64,000 bases of DNA, taken from Guyanagaster necrorhizus. Its lineage: Eukaryota; Basidiomycota; Agaricomycetes; Agaricales; Physalacriaceae. How positions within the stretch are numbered: the stretch's first letter is position 1; the number at the start of each line of letters is the position of its first letter. Made by a program: the position numbers and the translations under genes. The notes below the pieces were generated by a model. That model worked only from the letters and a program-made list of their open reading frames with translations. It was not told the DNA's origin and did not search any database. The stretch is from assembly GCF_019112545.1 (NCBI RefSeq), contig NW_025064901.1, positions 626,675 through 690,674 of the forward strand, in the 5' to 3' direction. This document shows positions 12,230 to 23,650 of this stretch, piece by piece.

Positions 12230-12729
12230 TGTTATATATATGCCATCAGCCTCTGTGTCACCTCAACCAACCATGAATGCAATCACAGAAACCCATCAGA
12301 CTCCAGCTGCTCTCTATTACCTATTAATTTTATTTTACCATTATTATTTTACATTCATATTTCACATTGTAATATTCAGACCCTGAACTCAGTAGTGAAT
12401 ATTGACATCAGAATCCAATAGAATCCAACTTGGAATTAGCTACTATTAGTATATAAAGCCATGTATAACTATTGTAACTACTTAGTTTGAATATCAACTT
12501 GGATAAGCCATCTACACTTCACACTCACTTCAACTCCTTCCTACCTCATCCATCGGATTCTGCTCTGAAGGATATTCCTGTTCGCTTCTCTGACAGAACT
12601 TTATTCTGTCCATTCAGATTCTTGAGCTCTGACTCAAGAGTGACATTGCTAATAGCTTTATCGATATCCATGCACTCTGCTGGATTCCACATGTGCACTC
12701 AAGCCCACTTGATTGGCACATTCCTAACA
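12230..12729 (+). repeat. A1 3' LTR (family A)
   Basis: This 500 bp repeat, TGTTA...CTAACA, follows a purine tract at 12217-12229. It carries a TATATAAAG box and matches the LTRs of A2, A3 and A5 and the solo LTR at 15258. The 5 bp after it are CTGTT; the matching 5' flank lies outside the window. Confidence 0.94.
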
Positions 12730-14639
12730 CTGTTACAGTGTATTATATTTGTGATTATTTGATTATTATTTGACATTTAATATATATCAAAAAAACTTTA
12801 TCCTTCTCACTCTTACAGTTATATATCTGACAATTTCAGTAATCAATTTTATTTTTTATCATGTTATATAGGCTTTATGAAAAAGAGAGTGGAAAAATCA
12901 GCAGTGAATAGTCACAATTTACAATATTATTTGTTCAGTCTTTTATACATTTTTGAGTCAGAAAGAGATTTACATCTGACTATTCAACCCAATCTCTAGC
13001 ATTATTCTCTTTAAAAAAATAACTAGAAATTTCAGCTGTCTGATTATCAAGTAAAACATTATCAATAAGCTTATTTATTAGCTCAATATATATAGCACTA
13101 AGAAAATAGAGTTCTATTTTTTCAAAATGATGAATGACAACTTCTAAAAAGGATATAAGTATATCACAGAGTAGTAATAAGAAATAGCTGGAGAATCTGA
13201 GAGCACACTACTAGTGGCTGATATATACTCAGATAGCTGATGCACAATGAATAGTCTTAAAGAAAGAAAAAAGATATATTGATATAACTCTATCAAATCA
13301 ATAGTTTATTAATGTGATATGAGTGTATATATATATAAGAGACTATTAAAGCCAAGAAAGGAGAACAGCAATCTGAAGTGGTAAATCTCTATACATTGCT
13401 ATTCTGAATGTCATATTAGTCATTATTGACTATTGAAAGCTAACATAGCTAAAGTAACTGAAATCCTTTTTATAAGTATTCTGAGTCATTACCATCATTT
13501 TCAAATGGCTTATTTGCTGGTGCTAAACAAGAAGACACACCAGCAGAATCATTAGCTGAATCAGCAGAACCTTTTACATCTATAACATCACCTCATCAGT
13601 AGCACTATTGCTGCAGAAACTGCATTATAACAGACAATTATAATCACTACTCTGATTCTAGAACTCAGTTTTGCCACTATCCCTAAGTGAGCCACTATCT
13701 GACACTTTATCTCTCTGGCAATTTGAGAGCATAGATTTATAGGACAACCTCAAATCCACAATTGTAATAAAATCACTGGCATTTAAGGGTAAAAGCTCAG
13801 ATCTCAACTGGTTCTTCAATTAGTGTAAAGTATACTTCAAGATTTATAGTATATATTTTACTATAAGTGCTAATAGGTTCAGCTCATATTGAGTCATCTT
13901 TTGCTCATCAAGATTTAAAGACAAGGTATGTGAGTGATGAGATTACTAAAAACTCTATCTCTATAATTAATTCACTAGATATTAGCAGTATCTATCATAT
14001 TTTACTTTTAAGTATACAGTAACTAGCTAATTTAAAGAAAATGCAAAAACAGAACTATAATAAATAAAGTGAAAAATACTGAAATATGCTAACTACAAGA
14101 ATACTAAAGTGTTTTTTTAGAAGTTTGAGAAACTGATATATCAGACAGAAAAATTGAAAGACAGATCTACTATGTTAAAGCAGGTAGAAAACATGATTGC
14201 ATTAGAAAATAATAACATTCTAACTACATATAATGAATAGAAGTACTGAGTTCTACAGATAAACTATCAATGTTGCAGAAGAGAATAAGTATATTGCAGA
14301 GATAAAAGATACTAAAACAAGTGCAGCTGAATTATTCCAGAAGGAATCTGCACTGACAGAAGATAACAAAAAGACCTCAACTGGTGTAATATATAAAGGC
14401 ATAAAATAGCCAATAAATATAAATTAAGGAAAGTGCTAGATGATGAGAATATTATATTCTACTGACTGGATAAGGATAGACAAAGACAACAGAATCCACA
14501 AAAATCAGAATAGTGTAAAGCTTTTCAGAAGAAATCCCATTCTAAAAAGACTGAAGAGTATCTGAAAAAAAGCATTCTATTATGAGAGACAAGAAGCTAA
14601 TTAAATAGTAGAAGCTTAGCACAGCTGTTTAGATATTAT
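12730..14639. other. AT-rich stretch with no identifiable gene
   Basis: This very AT-rich DNA lies between the A1 3' LTR and the first recognisable pol motifs of relic B4. I see no frame longer than a few dozen codons, no zinc knuckle and no clear LTR. By position it should be the 5' LTR and gag of B4 decayed past recognition, but that is inference. It is too degraded to exclude another origin. Confidence 0.5.
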
Positions 14640-17600
14640 ATATAATAAAAGAGTCTACAAACACTATCATATTAGCTATTTTATAGAAGTAGATCTACTC
14701 AAAGCAGACAATTGAAATCAACCAAAAGCTGATCAACATCCTTTAAAATATAAACAAGGAGAAAGCATTCTGGGCTCTGAATGAGATACATAAATTCAAA
14801 AAATACATTCAAGGAGAAAAAAGAGATGATAAAACTATTCTCAAAATTCAGTTAGAAACCTTAAACATACACCAAGTAATCACTATGAAAATGCTATTAG
14901 ACAAAAATTATATAAGCAGCTCTATTGATAAAGATTTTATTAAGCAGAATAGGTTTAACATATAAAATTGACTTTGCAGTCATTCACTTGTATGATTAAA
15001 AAATATTCTTAGAGTATAACTGGTTTAAAAAGTATAATCTATGAGTGAACTGAAAGAATAATGATATCATTTTTAATGAGTGTATATGTAACAGATAATA
15101 ATAATTATATCTAAATTAGGATCATCCTGAAAAGTCTATCTAGAAGAAATTAGATGAGAGAGAACATCTTTTGATAGTGGATTTTTAATCTGCTTTAAAG
15201 ATATGAATGATGGATACTATATTTAATAAGTTAGCAGCAAAAGTTCATGCAGAAAAGTGTTATGCACATGCTGCCAGCCTTTATGTCACCTCAATCAACC
15301 ATGGATTCAATCATGAAAACTCATCAGACTCTAGCCACTCCCCATTACCTATTAATTTCATTTTTACCATTATCATTTTATATTCATATTTTACATTGTA
15401 ATATCTAGATCTTAGACTCAGTAGTGAATATTGACATTGAAACCTAATAGAACCTGACTTGAAATTAACTACTATTAATATATAAAGCTATGTATAACTA
15501 TTGTAACTACTCAGTTCAAATATCAACTTGAATAACCATTCACACTCTGTGCTCACTTTAACTCCCCTCTATTTCATCCAATGGACTCCACTCTGAAGGA
15601 TACCTTTTATTCCATCAACAGAACTCTATTTTGTCCATCCAAATCCTTAGGCCTGACTCAAAGGAGATATTGCCAATAGCTTCATTGATGCCCACACACT
15701 CTACCAGTCTCTGCACATGCACTCAAGCTCAACTGATTGGCATGTTCCTAACAAAAAGCCAAAAAGAATATTCAAAAAGCTAGTCTCTAAGTATTATAAA
15801 AACTTCAATGAGCTACCATCATGAAAGCTATAAAATCATACAATCAAGCTGATATCTGAAGCTAATATAAACTTAGATTGCAAGGTGTATCCACTTGAGC
15901 AGATAGAGTAAAAGAAGCTTGACAAGTTCTTTGATAAAAATCTTATCAGTAAAAGAATCTAAGTCTTTAAATCTTTAATAGCATTCTCTTTTTTGTCAAA
16001 AAAAAAGATAGAAAATTGAGATCTATATAAGATTACTGAAAGCTGAATGATCTTACAATTAAGAACTGCTATTCACTCTTACTCATTCCTGAACTTATAC
16101 ACAAATTATCTAATGCAAAGTACTTTATCAAGCTAGATATACACTAAGAATATAATAATATTCAGATATTAGTCATATTCTTTAAGCTTATAAACTTGCT
16201 GGCAATCTTCCAAATGATGATGAATAATATATTCTAAAATATAGTCACTAAAAAAAAATGACAATCTATCTAAATAATATAATAATTTTCTCAAAAATAT
16301 TTAAAAAACACTATAAACTGTGCAGTAAATATTACAGATTCTATAAAAAAATAAATTATATCTAAAACTAGAAAAATATGAGTTTAAAACATTCAAAATA
16401 GAATATATAGACCTCATCATAGTAGAAGGAAAGCTATAAATAAATCTGATGAAGATGGTGAGAATATGAGAATAGCCAATGTCTATCAAGAAGAGAGAGC
16501 TGTAATCTTTTTTAAAGTTTATAAACTTTTACTGATGCTCCATAAAAAGCTACAGCAAGCTGGCACTACCACTGACTAAGCTTACTGAGAAAGCTGAATA
16601 GAGATAAGAAGAGCAAAAACAGGTATTTTAGGAAATGAAGCATTAAATTTGCTTAGATCTTATACTTACAATCTCAATAGATAATAGAAAATTCAAAATA
16701 AAGGCTGATATATCAGAAAAAGCTCTTAAAGCTATTTTCAACTAAGAACAGAATAAGCAGTGAAAATCCATCACATATCTATCTAAGGTCTTATCTGTTA
16801 CTGAATACAACTATGAAATCTATGACAAAGAGTTTCTGGCTATTATAATAGCTTTAAAGGAGTGGCAACACTATTTAATAGATGTGAAATATGAGTTTGA
16901 AATTTGGACAGATTATCAGAATCTTCAATAGTGAATAACAGAGTTGACAGAATATCATTTCATGCTTCATCATAAACTCAGTGTCATCAACAAAAAAGTG
17001 GACTTACTCAGTTGACATGCAGATTATAACCAAGAGAACAATAATAATGAAAAAATTATAATACTCAAATCTAAATTATTTTATATAAATACTATGATAT
17101 TCTTTATTGTATTAAAAGTCTTAAAGAAAGTTCAATAAAAGAAGAATAAAAATCTATATTAAAAAGTGAGAAATATATTAGCAAATGAAACTAAGCATAT
17201 AAAAAAAAACAGTATCACTTTATCTAAATAAGATTTTATCAGATAAATAAAAAGTGATTTTTATAGATATATTAGAACTCTTCTCTGAGTTTAAGAGATA
17301 TAATATCATTTTGACAGTAATAAATCAATTCTCAAAAAAACTTATTCTCATCACAATAAACATAAACTTAAATGCAAAAGACTGAGCACATTTTTTCTGA
17401 AATCATGTGTACATCTATCATAAGCTCTCTAATAAAATCATCTCAGATTATGCATCACAGTTTATTTTACAGTTCATTAAAGAGTTATACAAGTTGCTCA
17501 GAATCACTCAGAATCCTTTTATAGCATATCACTCTCAGACTGATACACAGATAAAGTGGGTCAATCAAGAAATTGAAAAATATCTCAGAATTTTTATAAA

Positions 17601-17960
17601 CTATTGGCAAAATAACTGAATAGAGTAGATTCCAATAGCAGATTATAATGAGGCTGAACATACATTGCATAAAGCAGCAGAGTCTATAATAAAGAAAAAA
17701 TATTAGTAAGAGATTATTAGTCAAATGATATAGTTATGCTGGATATGAAGATAAAGAAAATAAACAGAAAAATAAAGAAGTTGAATAACAAGTTTTGAAG
17801 TCTCTTTCAAATCATAAAAAAAAAGCAATAAAGCATATAAATTAACTATTCCAAAGATATAAAAAGTCCATTCTATCTTTAACAAAATCCTTCTTAATTT
17901 ATTCTAAATAGTAAAGTTTTCTAATCAGAGAGTATTATCACTATCCAAACTAATAATCAT
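14640..17960 (+). pseudogene. B4: heavily decayed family-B-like pol
   Basis: Scattered peptides across several frames follow the family B pol order. The linker/protease region at about 14760-15100 reads LNEIHKFKKYI and ISSSIDKDFI. RT lies at about 15840-16650 (INLDCKVYPL; IYLNNIIIFSKI in place of YLDDILI). RNase H is at about 16670-17020 (YNYEIYDKEFLAI, FEIWTDYQNL), and integrase at about 17300-17620 (ISDYASQFILQF, NQEIEKYLRIF). The integrase C-terminal part is at about 17800-17960. The sequence is strongly AT-rich, with many stops and indels. It is interrupted by a solo family A LTR at 15258-15753. Neither LTR is visible. It is more divergent than B1, B2 or B7, so it is an old or separate subfamily. 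Confidence 0.8.
15258..15753 (+). repeat. solo family A LTR with TSD AAAAG
   Basis: This is 496 bp, TGTTATG...CCTAACA, flanked on both sides by AAAAG (15253-15257 and 15754-15758). It lies inside the B4 pol relic, between the protease and RT. Such a structure forms when the two LTRs of a full insertion recombine. Confidence 0.95.
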
Positions 17961-17997
17961 AAATAATAAAAATAAATACAAGATTGATATGATCTTT

Positions 17998-18091
17998 TAT
18001 TAAAAACATGCCAATTGAGTAGACTTGAGTGCACATGTAGAGTCTGGCAGAGTGTGTGGACATCGACAAAGCTACTGGCAATGTCAACAGT
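17998..18091 (-). repeat. family A LTR fragment (94 bp)
   Basis: This matches one end of the minus-strand A5 LTR from TATTAAAAACATG (TGTTAGGAACATG in A5) to GGCAATGTCA, then stops abruptly. The next bases come from the cargo gene. Confidence 0.8.
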
Positions 18092-18165
18092 GGGACAGAA
18101 GTGATTGTTAGCCTCAAAAAGCAGATAAAGTTGGAAGTGGCAGAACCAGCAGAAGGCAAGGAATG
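18091..18165 (+). pseudogene. cargo gene fragment in an A/B mosaic
   Basis: About 75 bp encode the end of cargo exon 1: VSLKKQIKLEV, then a stretch ending EGKE. This is in the orientation expected for a minus-strand family A element. It is joined on the left to an LTR fragment and on the right to the ORF1 of B3, so it is the remains of a fifth family A copy reduced by deletions. Confidence 0.75.
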
Positions 18166-18305
18166 GCCCAGGCAGTAATGGATTGGCGTTCACAGCACAG
18201 CTGTATGATCACCAATAAACCGATCAAGGTTCCAATGATAGAAGCCAAGAGTTTGAAGAACTCATGAGTAAAGTTTGGGTCGGATGGATTTAGAGCAGGG
18301 GGCAT
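18165..18305 (-). pseudogene. B3 ORF1 N-terminus (transmembrane leader), truncated
   Basis: It starts at ATG 18305 (minus) with MPPALNPSDPNF and keeps the hydrophobic segment LASIIGTLIGLLVIIQLC. It runs to ITAWAI, where it fuses with cargo-gene sequence. It lies 57 bp inside the B3 LTR, as in B1. It is a remnant and cannot make Gag. Confidence 0.8.
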
Positions 18306-18347
18306 TCAGTTTCTCAGCATGGTTGGGCCTGAGAAAGGGAAGCAAGA

Positions 18348-18360
18348 AGCTTTGAGCTAA
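18348..18360 (-). promoter_or_regulatory. B3 self-priming primer-binding site
   Basis: On the minus strand this reads TTAGCTCAAAGCT, one base from the LTR edge at 18362. The B3 LTR at 18516-18528 reads AGCTTTAAGCTAA on the minus strand, the complement with one mismatch. Both the primer site and the R sequence differ from B1 and B2 in a matching way. Confidence 0.7.
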
Positions 18361-18809
18361 TTGTTAAGCCCAAACTCCACATGACTATTAACATGTGATA
18401 AACAGTTTGATACCTTGCACTTCAGGTATGTCCAACTGAGTTCACTGATGTGTTAACAGAGGTGTGTGGTCAAGGTGTTGCAAGTCACTCGAGATAGGAT
18501 GGTAGAGAATAAACTTTAGCTTAAAGCTGAGGTATTACAGCAAGAGCTATGCTACTTAAATACTGTTCTGTTATCGTACTATAAATAAGTGTTCACAAAA
18601 GCTGTTGTGCTGTTTCTCCTGCTGTTGCCAGTCTCTCCACAAAAGCTATTGTCCTGCTGTGTGCTGTTACTGCTGCACCACAGTTGGAGAACAAAGGGGG
18701 TATTGTCTCTCTCTTCACAGCACACAGCAGTGTGATAAGACAAGGACCAACTGGGTTGCTGAGCTAAGCGTTCCCATGGTCCTAAGTGCTGGCCTAAGCA
18801 CTCTGACTA

Positions 18810-19336
18810 TGTTAAGCCCAAATTCCACATGACTAGAGACACATGATAAACTGACAGAACCTTGCACTTCGGGTTATACTGCCAGAGTTCACTTGTATGT
18901 GACTAGTGTTGTGTTGTCAAGGTGGTTGCAGTTCGCTCGAGATGAGATGGTGAAGTAAAACTTTAGTTCGAGACTGGGGTATTACAGCAAGAACTAAGCT
19001 ACTTAAATACTGTTCTGTTATCACGTTATAAATAACTGTTCACAAAAGATATTGTCTGCTGTAGAGCTGTTCCCCCTACCGTTGTCAGGTCTCCCACAAA
19101 AGCTGTTGTCTTGCTGTGGAGCTGTGGTCATGCACTGCAATTTGAGGACAAAAAAGGTATTGTCTCTCTCTTCACAGCGCATAGCAGTGCAGCAGGAGAA
19201 TGACCGACTTGGGCTGCTGAGCTAAGCATTCCCATGGTCATAAGTGCTGGCCTAAGCACTCTGACTAAGCAAAGATAGGGGTCATTTCCGAAGAAAAAGA
19301 AAGAAAAATAGGAAGAAAATAGGAAAAATCGTAACA
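18810..19336 (-). repeat. B2 3' LTR
   Basis: This is 527 bp. Its R-region site retains the CpG form: TTAGTTCGAGACT on the plus strand, i.e. AGTCTCGAACTAA on the element strand. That is the undecayed complement of the B1 primer site. A polypurine tract adjoins it at 19337-19350. Confidence 0.96.
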
Positions 19337-19424
19337 TTACCCCCTCCTTAAGACCATCGTCCCAATGGTTAAGTTAGAGGAGTCCTCCCTCCTTGGAAGG
19401 AGGTGGCCGATCTGCTGGACCCGT

Positions 19425-22400
19425 TCATATAATGTCTGCAGATTGATAAAGACTTTGATCATGAATTTGTTGTTTGTCTTGTCGCAGAATCTCGAACTGT
19501 GAGAGCAGTGGATTGTTTTTTGTTTTGCTTGTCATTATGTCGTGACTTTCGATCCGTTGCAGGCTGCCTGTAGATCCACCACATCCATGGGGTACATTGC
19601 TTTTCGCTGTATGTCCCATAGTAATGTTGTTGATTCTGTGTTTGTAGTCCCGAATTGCCTCCTTCGCATTCATATATTTTTCATTGACCCATTGGTTTGA
19701 TTCTGGACCATAACCCTTCCAGCTGACTAGGTAATCAATGGTTGTCTTCATGCCTCCTCCATGTGCTTTGACCTTTCTGGTTCTGTGGTTTAGCACTTCA
19801 TCGATTTCATAGTGTTCCTCATCGTCAATGAGTTCAGCGGGTGGTGGAGGTGGTCATCCTTGATTTGGAAAGGCCAGTGCCATGTATAGTGTCAATAATG
19901 TTTCATTAAAAACATCATGGACTTTTCAAGTTGCTGGAAGCTGCAACTTGTATGTGGAGTTGCCGATTTTTTTGATTACTTTGAAGGGTCCTGTCTGCTG
20001 GTCAGCCAATTTTTGTTTTGGTCTTGGCAAGTGGAGGTTTGTTGTGTCCAGCCAAACTTTGTCATTGGTTGAATATTCATATACTGCCCGGCAATGCTTG
20101 TCATACTGCTTTTTCATGGTTAAAGCAGCTTTTTCAAGTGCGGTCTTTGTTTCTTCGTGGATCTTTGTCATTGTTGTTGCAAAGTCCATCGATGCTGGTG
20201 TTGTTGTATGGACCCATCCAGTTTGTGCAACTGGTGGGTTCCATCCATAGTTTACAAAGAAGGGTGTCTTACCCATTGCAGAGTGAACTCTGTTGTTATA
20301 TTGGAATGCTGCTAATGCGAGCCATTCTGTCCAGTCATCTTGCCAGTAGCTGATGAAAAGTCACAAGTACTTTTCAATTTCCTGGTTGGCCTGCTCCGTT
20401 TGGCCGTCTGTCTGTGGGTGATATGCCATTGAGGCATTTCGTTTGATGTTCAGAAGTCGATACAAATCATCTAAGAATTTGGAAACGAATTGTGGTCCCC
20501 TGTCTGAGATCACTACTTGAGGCATACCATACTTTGCATAAACCTCATCCTGTAGTATTTTTGCCCATCCCTCGGATGTCAATTCTGTCGAACAGGTGAT
20601 TGGAATGATCACCTTCGAGAAGCGATCGACTATAATGATGATTGCATCATAGCCGTCACTTTCGGGAAGTCCCGTTATCATATCGACTGAGATATGGGTC
20701 CATGGTGATGAAGAGACCTCATTTGGGTGGAGTGGGATTGCTCTGGGTTGTGTTGAAGTCTTGCCTTGTTGACATGCTTTGCAGGCTTTAACATATTGGG
20801 TGATATCATAGTCCATTTTAGACCACCAGTATTCCTGTAAGATCAGTTCTTTGGTCTTTGCAATTCTGGGATGTCCGGCAGTCGCGTGATCATGGCATGT
20901 TGCAATGACATCACCATGGAGTTTCTGATCCCTGGGGATATAGATTCGTCCATCATAACAGATCAATCCCCCTTCTTTCTTTAGCCCATGCTCGTGGTTG
21001 AGTGATGGGGCAATCCTTTGATCCCATTTGTGGGGATTTCTAGTGGTGCTCTTGATGCATTCATGCATCTCTTCCTCCGTAGGCATAATCATTGCCTGGA
21101 AGTGTTCTGGTTTTAGTAACATAACTTCTTTGTTGTCGTCTCCTCCTTGGTTGTGATCCGCCCTATGGCTGAGGAAATCGGCCTTCTTGTTAGCGATGCC
21201 AGCCTTGTGGTGTAGTGTATATTTGTATTCGGATAGTTCCGTGACCCATCGTGCTTGTCGGTGATTAAGTTTTTGAGGTTGTCAGAAGTAACAGAGGTTT
21301 TGGTGATCAGTCCAGATTTCAAAAATCTGGACTGCTCCAATGAGATAATGCCGCCACTCAGCAAGGGCGAGCATTATAGCAAGGAGTTCCTTATCATAGA
21401 TTTCATAGTTGCACTCAGTTACTGTGAGTGCCTTTGACATGAAGGCGACTGGTCGCCATCTGCCATCTTGTTCCTGTGATAGCATAGCCCCAACTGCACC
21501 TTCACTTGAGTCAGCTTCCACTTGGAACTTCCCATCCTGGCTTGGTATAGCCAGGATGACGTCTTCGGCTAATCAGTGTTTAAGGTTATTAAATGCCACC
21601 TGTTGGGAAATTCCCCAGGTCCATAGGGAATTTCCGGTCAATTGCATCATTGGTCGGACTATTTTGCTGTAGTCATGGATGAACCGGCAGTAGAAGTTGG
21701 TGAACCCGAGGAATGATTGTAGTTCCTTCTTCTTCGTAGGTTCTGGCCACTCAGTAACTCCTGCTACTTTGATTGGGTCCATCCTGATGCTTCCTTCACT
21801 GATAATGACTCCGGAATATTCAGTTTCTAGTACCTCGAACTCGCATTTTTCAGTCTTGAGGAAGAGTCAATGCTTCCTCATTAAAGATAGGACTTGGCAT
21901 ACCAATCGTCTGTATTCTTCTTTGGTTTTGGACATGATTAGAATATCGTCCAGATAGATCGTGACCTTCCCTGTGGCAATGAGATCTTTGAAGATATCAT
22001 TCATCATCCACTGGAATGTTGCTGGTGAGTTAGTTAGGCCAAAGAACATTACTGTCGGTTCAAACAAACTGTGATTTGTTTGAAAAGCAGCTTTCCACTC
22101 GTCGCCTTCTTTGATTCACACATTATTGTATCCTCACCGGACGTCCAGTTTGCTGTAGTATCTTGCTTCTCGGAGTTTGTCCATTAGCTCTGAGATTAAT
22201 AGAAGAGGATAACGATTTTTAATTGTCATCTCATTGAGTTTCCAGTAATCTTGGACCGGTCGGAGCTTCCCATCCTTCTTTTTGACAAAGAAGAAGGGTG
22301 ATGCCATTGGTGACTTTGATGGCTGGATTTGTCCACTAGATAAGTTCTCCTCGAGGAACTTGTCTAGTTCTTGTTGTTCATTATTGTCTAGTGGGTAGCA

Positions 22401-23650
22401 TTTGCAATCCAGGTTGGCGTTTGAGTTAGGGATTAATTCGATAGCATGGTCCCATGGTTTTGCATTGGGTAGTTCATCGAAACTTTCTTTTTCGAATAAA
22501 TCCTGATAGTCGCACACCCATTCGGATACCATTTCATCAAATGTCCTTTTCCCTTTTTCAGCATTGGCTTTTGCCACTAGGTCATTAGCATGGTGCATTG
22601 CACAAATGTCAATGGCCTTTTGAAGATCGATGGCGAGTATTGTTTCACCATCTTTCATTTCTTTGTCCCATCGGTCCATGGGATCTTCATCTGGTAATTC
22701 AAATGGGATTTTCCGGCAGTGGCATCGAGCAAAAATGATGTGCCCAATTTTCCAATTGATTAGCAGATTATGTCTGATTAGCCAGTCATGACTGAGGAAT
22801 ACTTCTCTGGTTCCTAGGTCTGTTACTGCTAGATCGATTCGTTCTGAGTGATCGCCGATAGTGAGCCTAAGCTCCATGTATTCGGTAATTGATCTGGCTT
22901 GGTTCTTTGTTCCATCTGTGTTATAGACTGGTATTGGGGCTGCTGTGGCTCGTGTAGGTAATTGGTGCTTGGTGATGAAAGCCCGGTTGATGGAACTTCC
23001 CATGCAGCCACTGTTGATCAGGGCAGTGATTGCATGGGTAGATCGAGATGTTAGTGTCTCGATCTGCACCTTGGTGATTAGATCCTGCCCTGCAGTTTTA
23101 GCTCGACAAATAAACTTTTTGGGTCTGTGTAATTCATCGAGCCATTCAAGTGCTTGGCATCTCTCTCCTTTTTGCATTCCCATGATCATGTCATCAATCA
23201 CTTCTTCAATGTGGGTCTTGTGTACCCAATTTCTGAGTATGGCTTTTGCCACTTCTTTATCCCTCGCATCTTTGATTGCTCGCCAAGTCCATTCAGTATC
23301 GAATGGTTTCAGCCAAGCTGTGGGGTTCTCTACCCCTGTTCAGCCCGAAGGCAGTTGAGTCTATTTTATTTTTTTAGTTTGATGAATGGAGGATGGAAAC
23401 GTATCTTTGGGGCTCTCTGCCCCTCTTCAGCCCTTCGTTGGTGCTTGAGTTATAGAAGTTGGTTTCTTAGGCAATTCTGATTTCTGAGTAATAGGGTCGG
23501 ATATATTTGAATGCATGCATAATTTAGACATAGATGGTAATACTAGAGAAGATAAAGTGTCAGTCTGTCCAGCAGATTGTGACCTGTTACTCGTTTCCTT
23601 GGCTGAGGCAGTCGAATCGCCTACTGCTCGGCCTCATCTTTTAACTCCTC
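19425..23650 (-). pseudogene. B2 pol: protease, RT, RNase H, integrase, chromodomain
   Basis: This is the -1 frame relative to gag, as in B1. It overlaps the gag end near 23640 and runs to TGA 19427-19425. The protease reads NSGC near 23015, with the catalytic Asp changed to Asn by one transition (B1 has DSGC). A long open part (23252-22134) covers protease to RT. YLDDILI is at about 21960. RNase H lies at 21520-21280. Integrase lies in an open stretch, 21122-20361, with HHCC finger, VISDRGPQF and NQEIEKYL. The chromodomain is at 19796-19600 or so (VDYLVSWKGYG). All pieces share one frame. Stops match Trp, Arg or Gln positions. Confidence 0.95.

Larger units (their letters stand above)
1..12729 (+). 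mobile_element. Ty3/gypsy element A1 (family A), 5' end outside window, split by element B1
   Basis: This family A chromodomain LTR retrotransposon enters the window inside the RT/RNase H part of pol. It runs through integrase and chromodomain, the antisense cargo gene and the 3' LTR. Element B1 (3077-11490) sits inside exon 1 of the cargo gene, flanked by the direct repeat CTTTC, and removing B1 restores continuity with the other cargo copies. The purine-rich tract at 12217-12229 directly precedes the LTR. The 5' LTR, gag and protease lie left of the window. Order and orientation match copies A2, A3 and A5. Confidence 0.93.

Noticed and set aside
12730..14639. Possible host gene in the AT-rich stretch
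   Set aside because: No frame of useful length, no paired splice sites forming a coding path and no recognisable domain; position suggests a decayed element.
22945..23358. 137-codon plus-strand frame opposite the B2 protease
   Set aside because: Antisense shadow of pol; the minus strand holds the protease and linker motifs.
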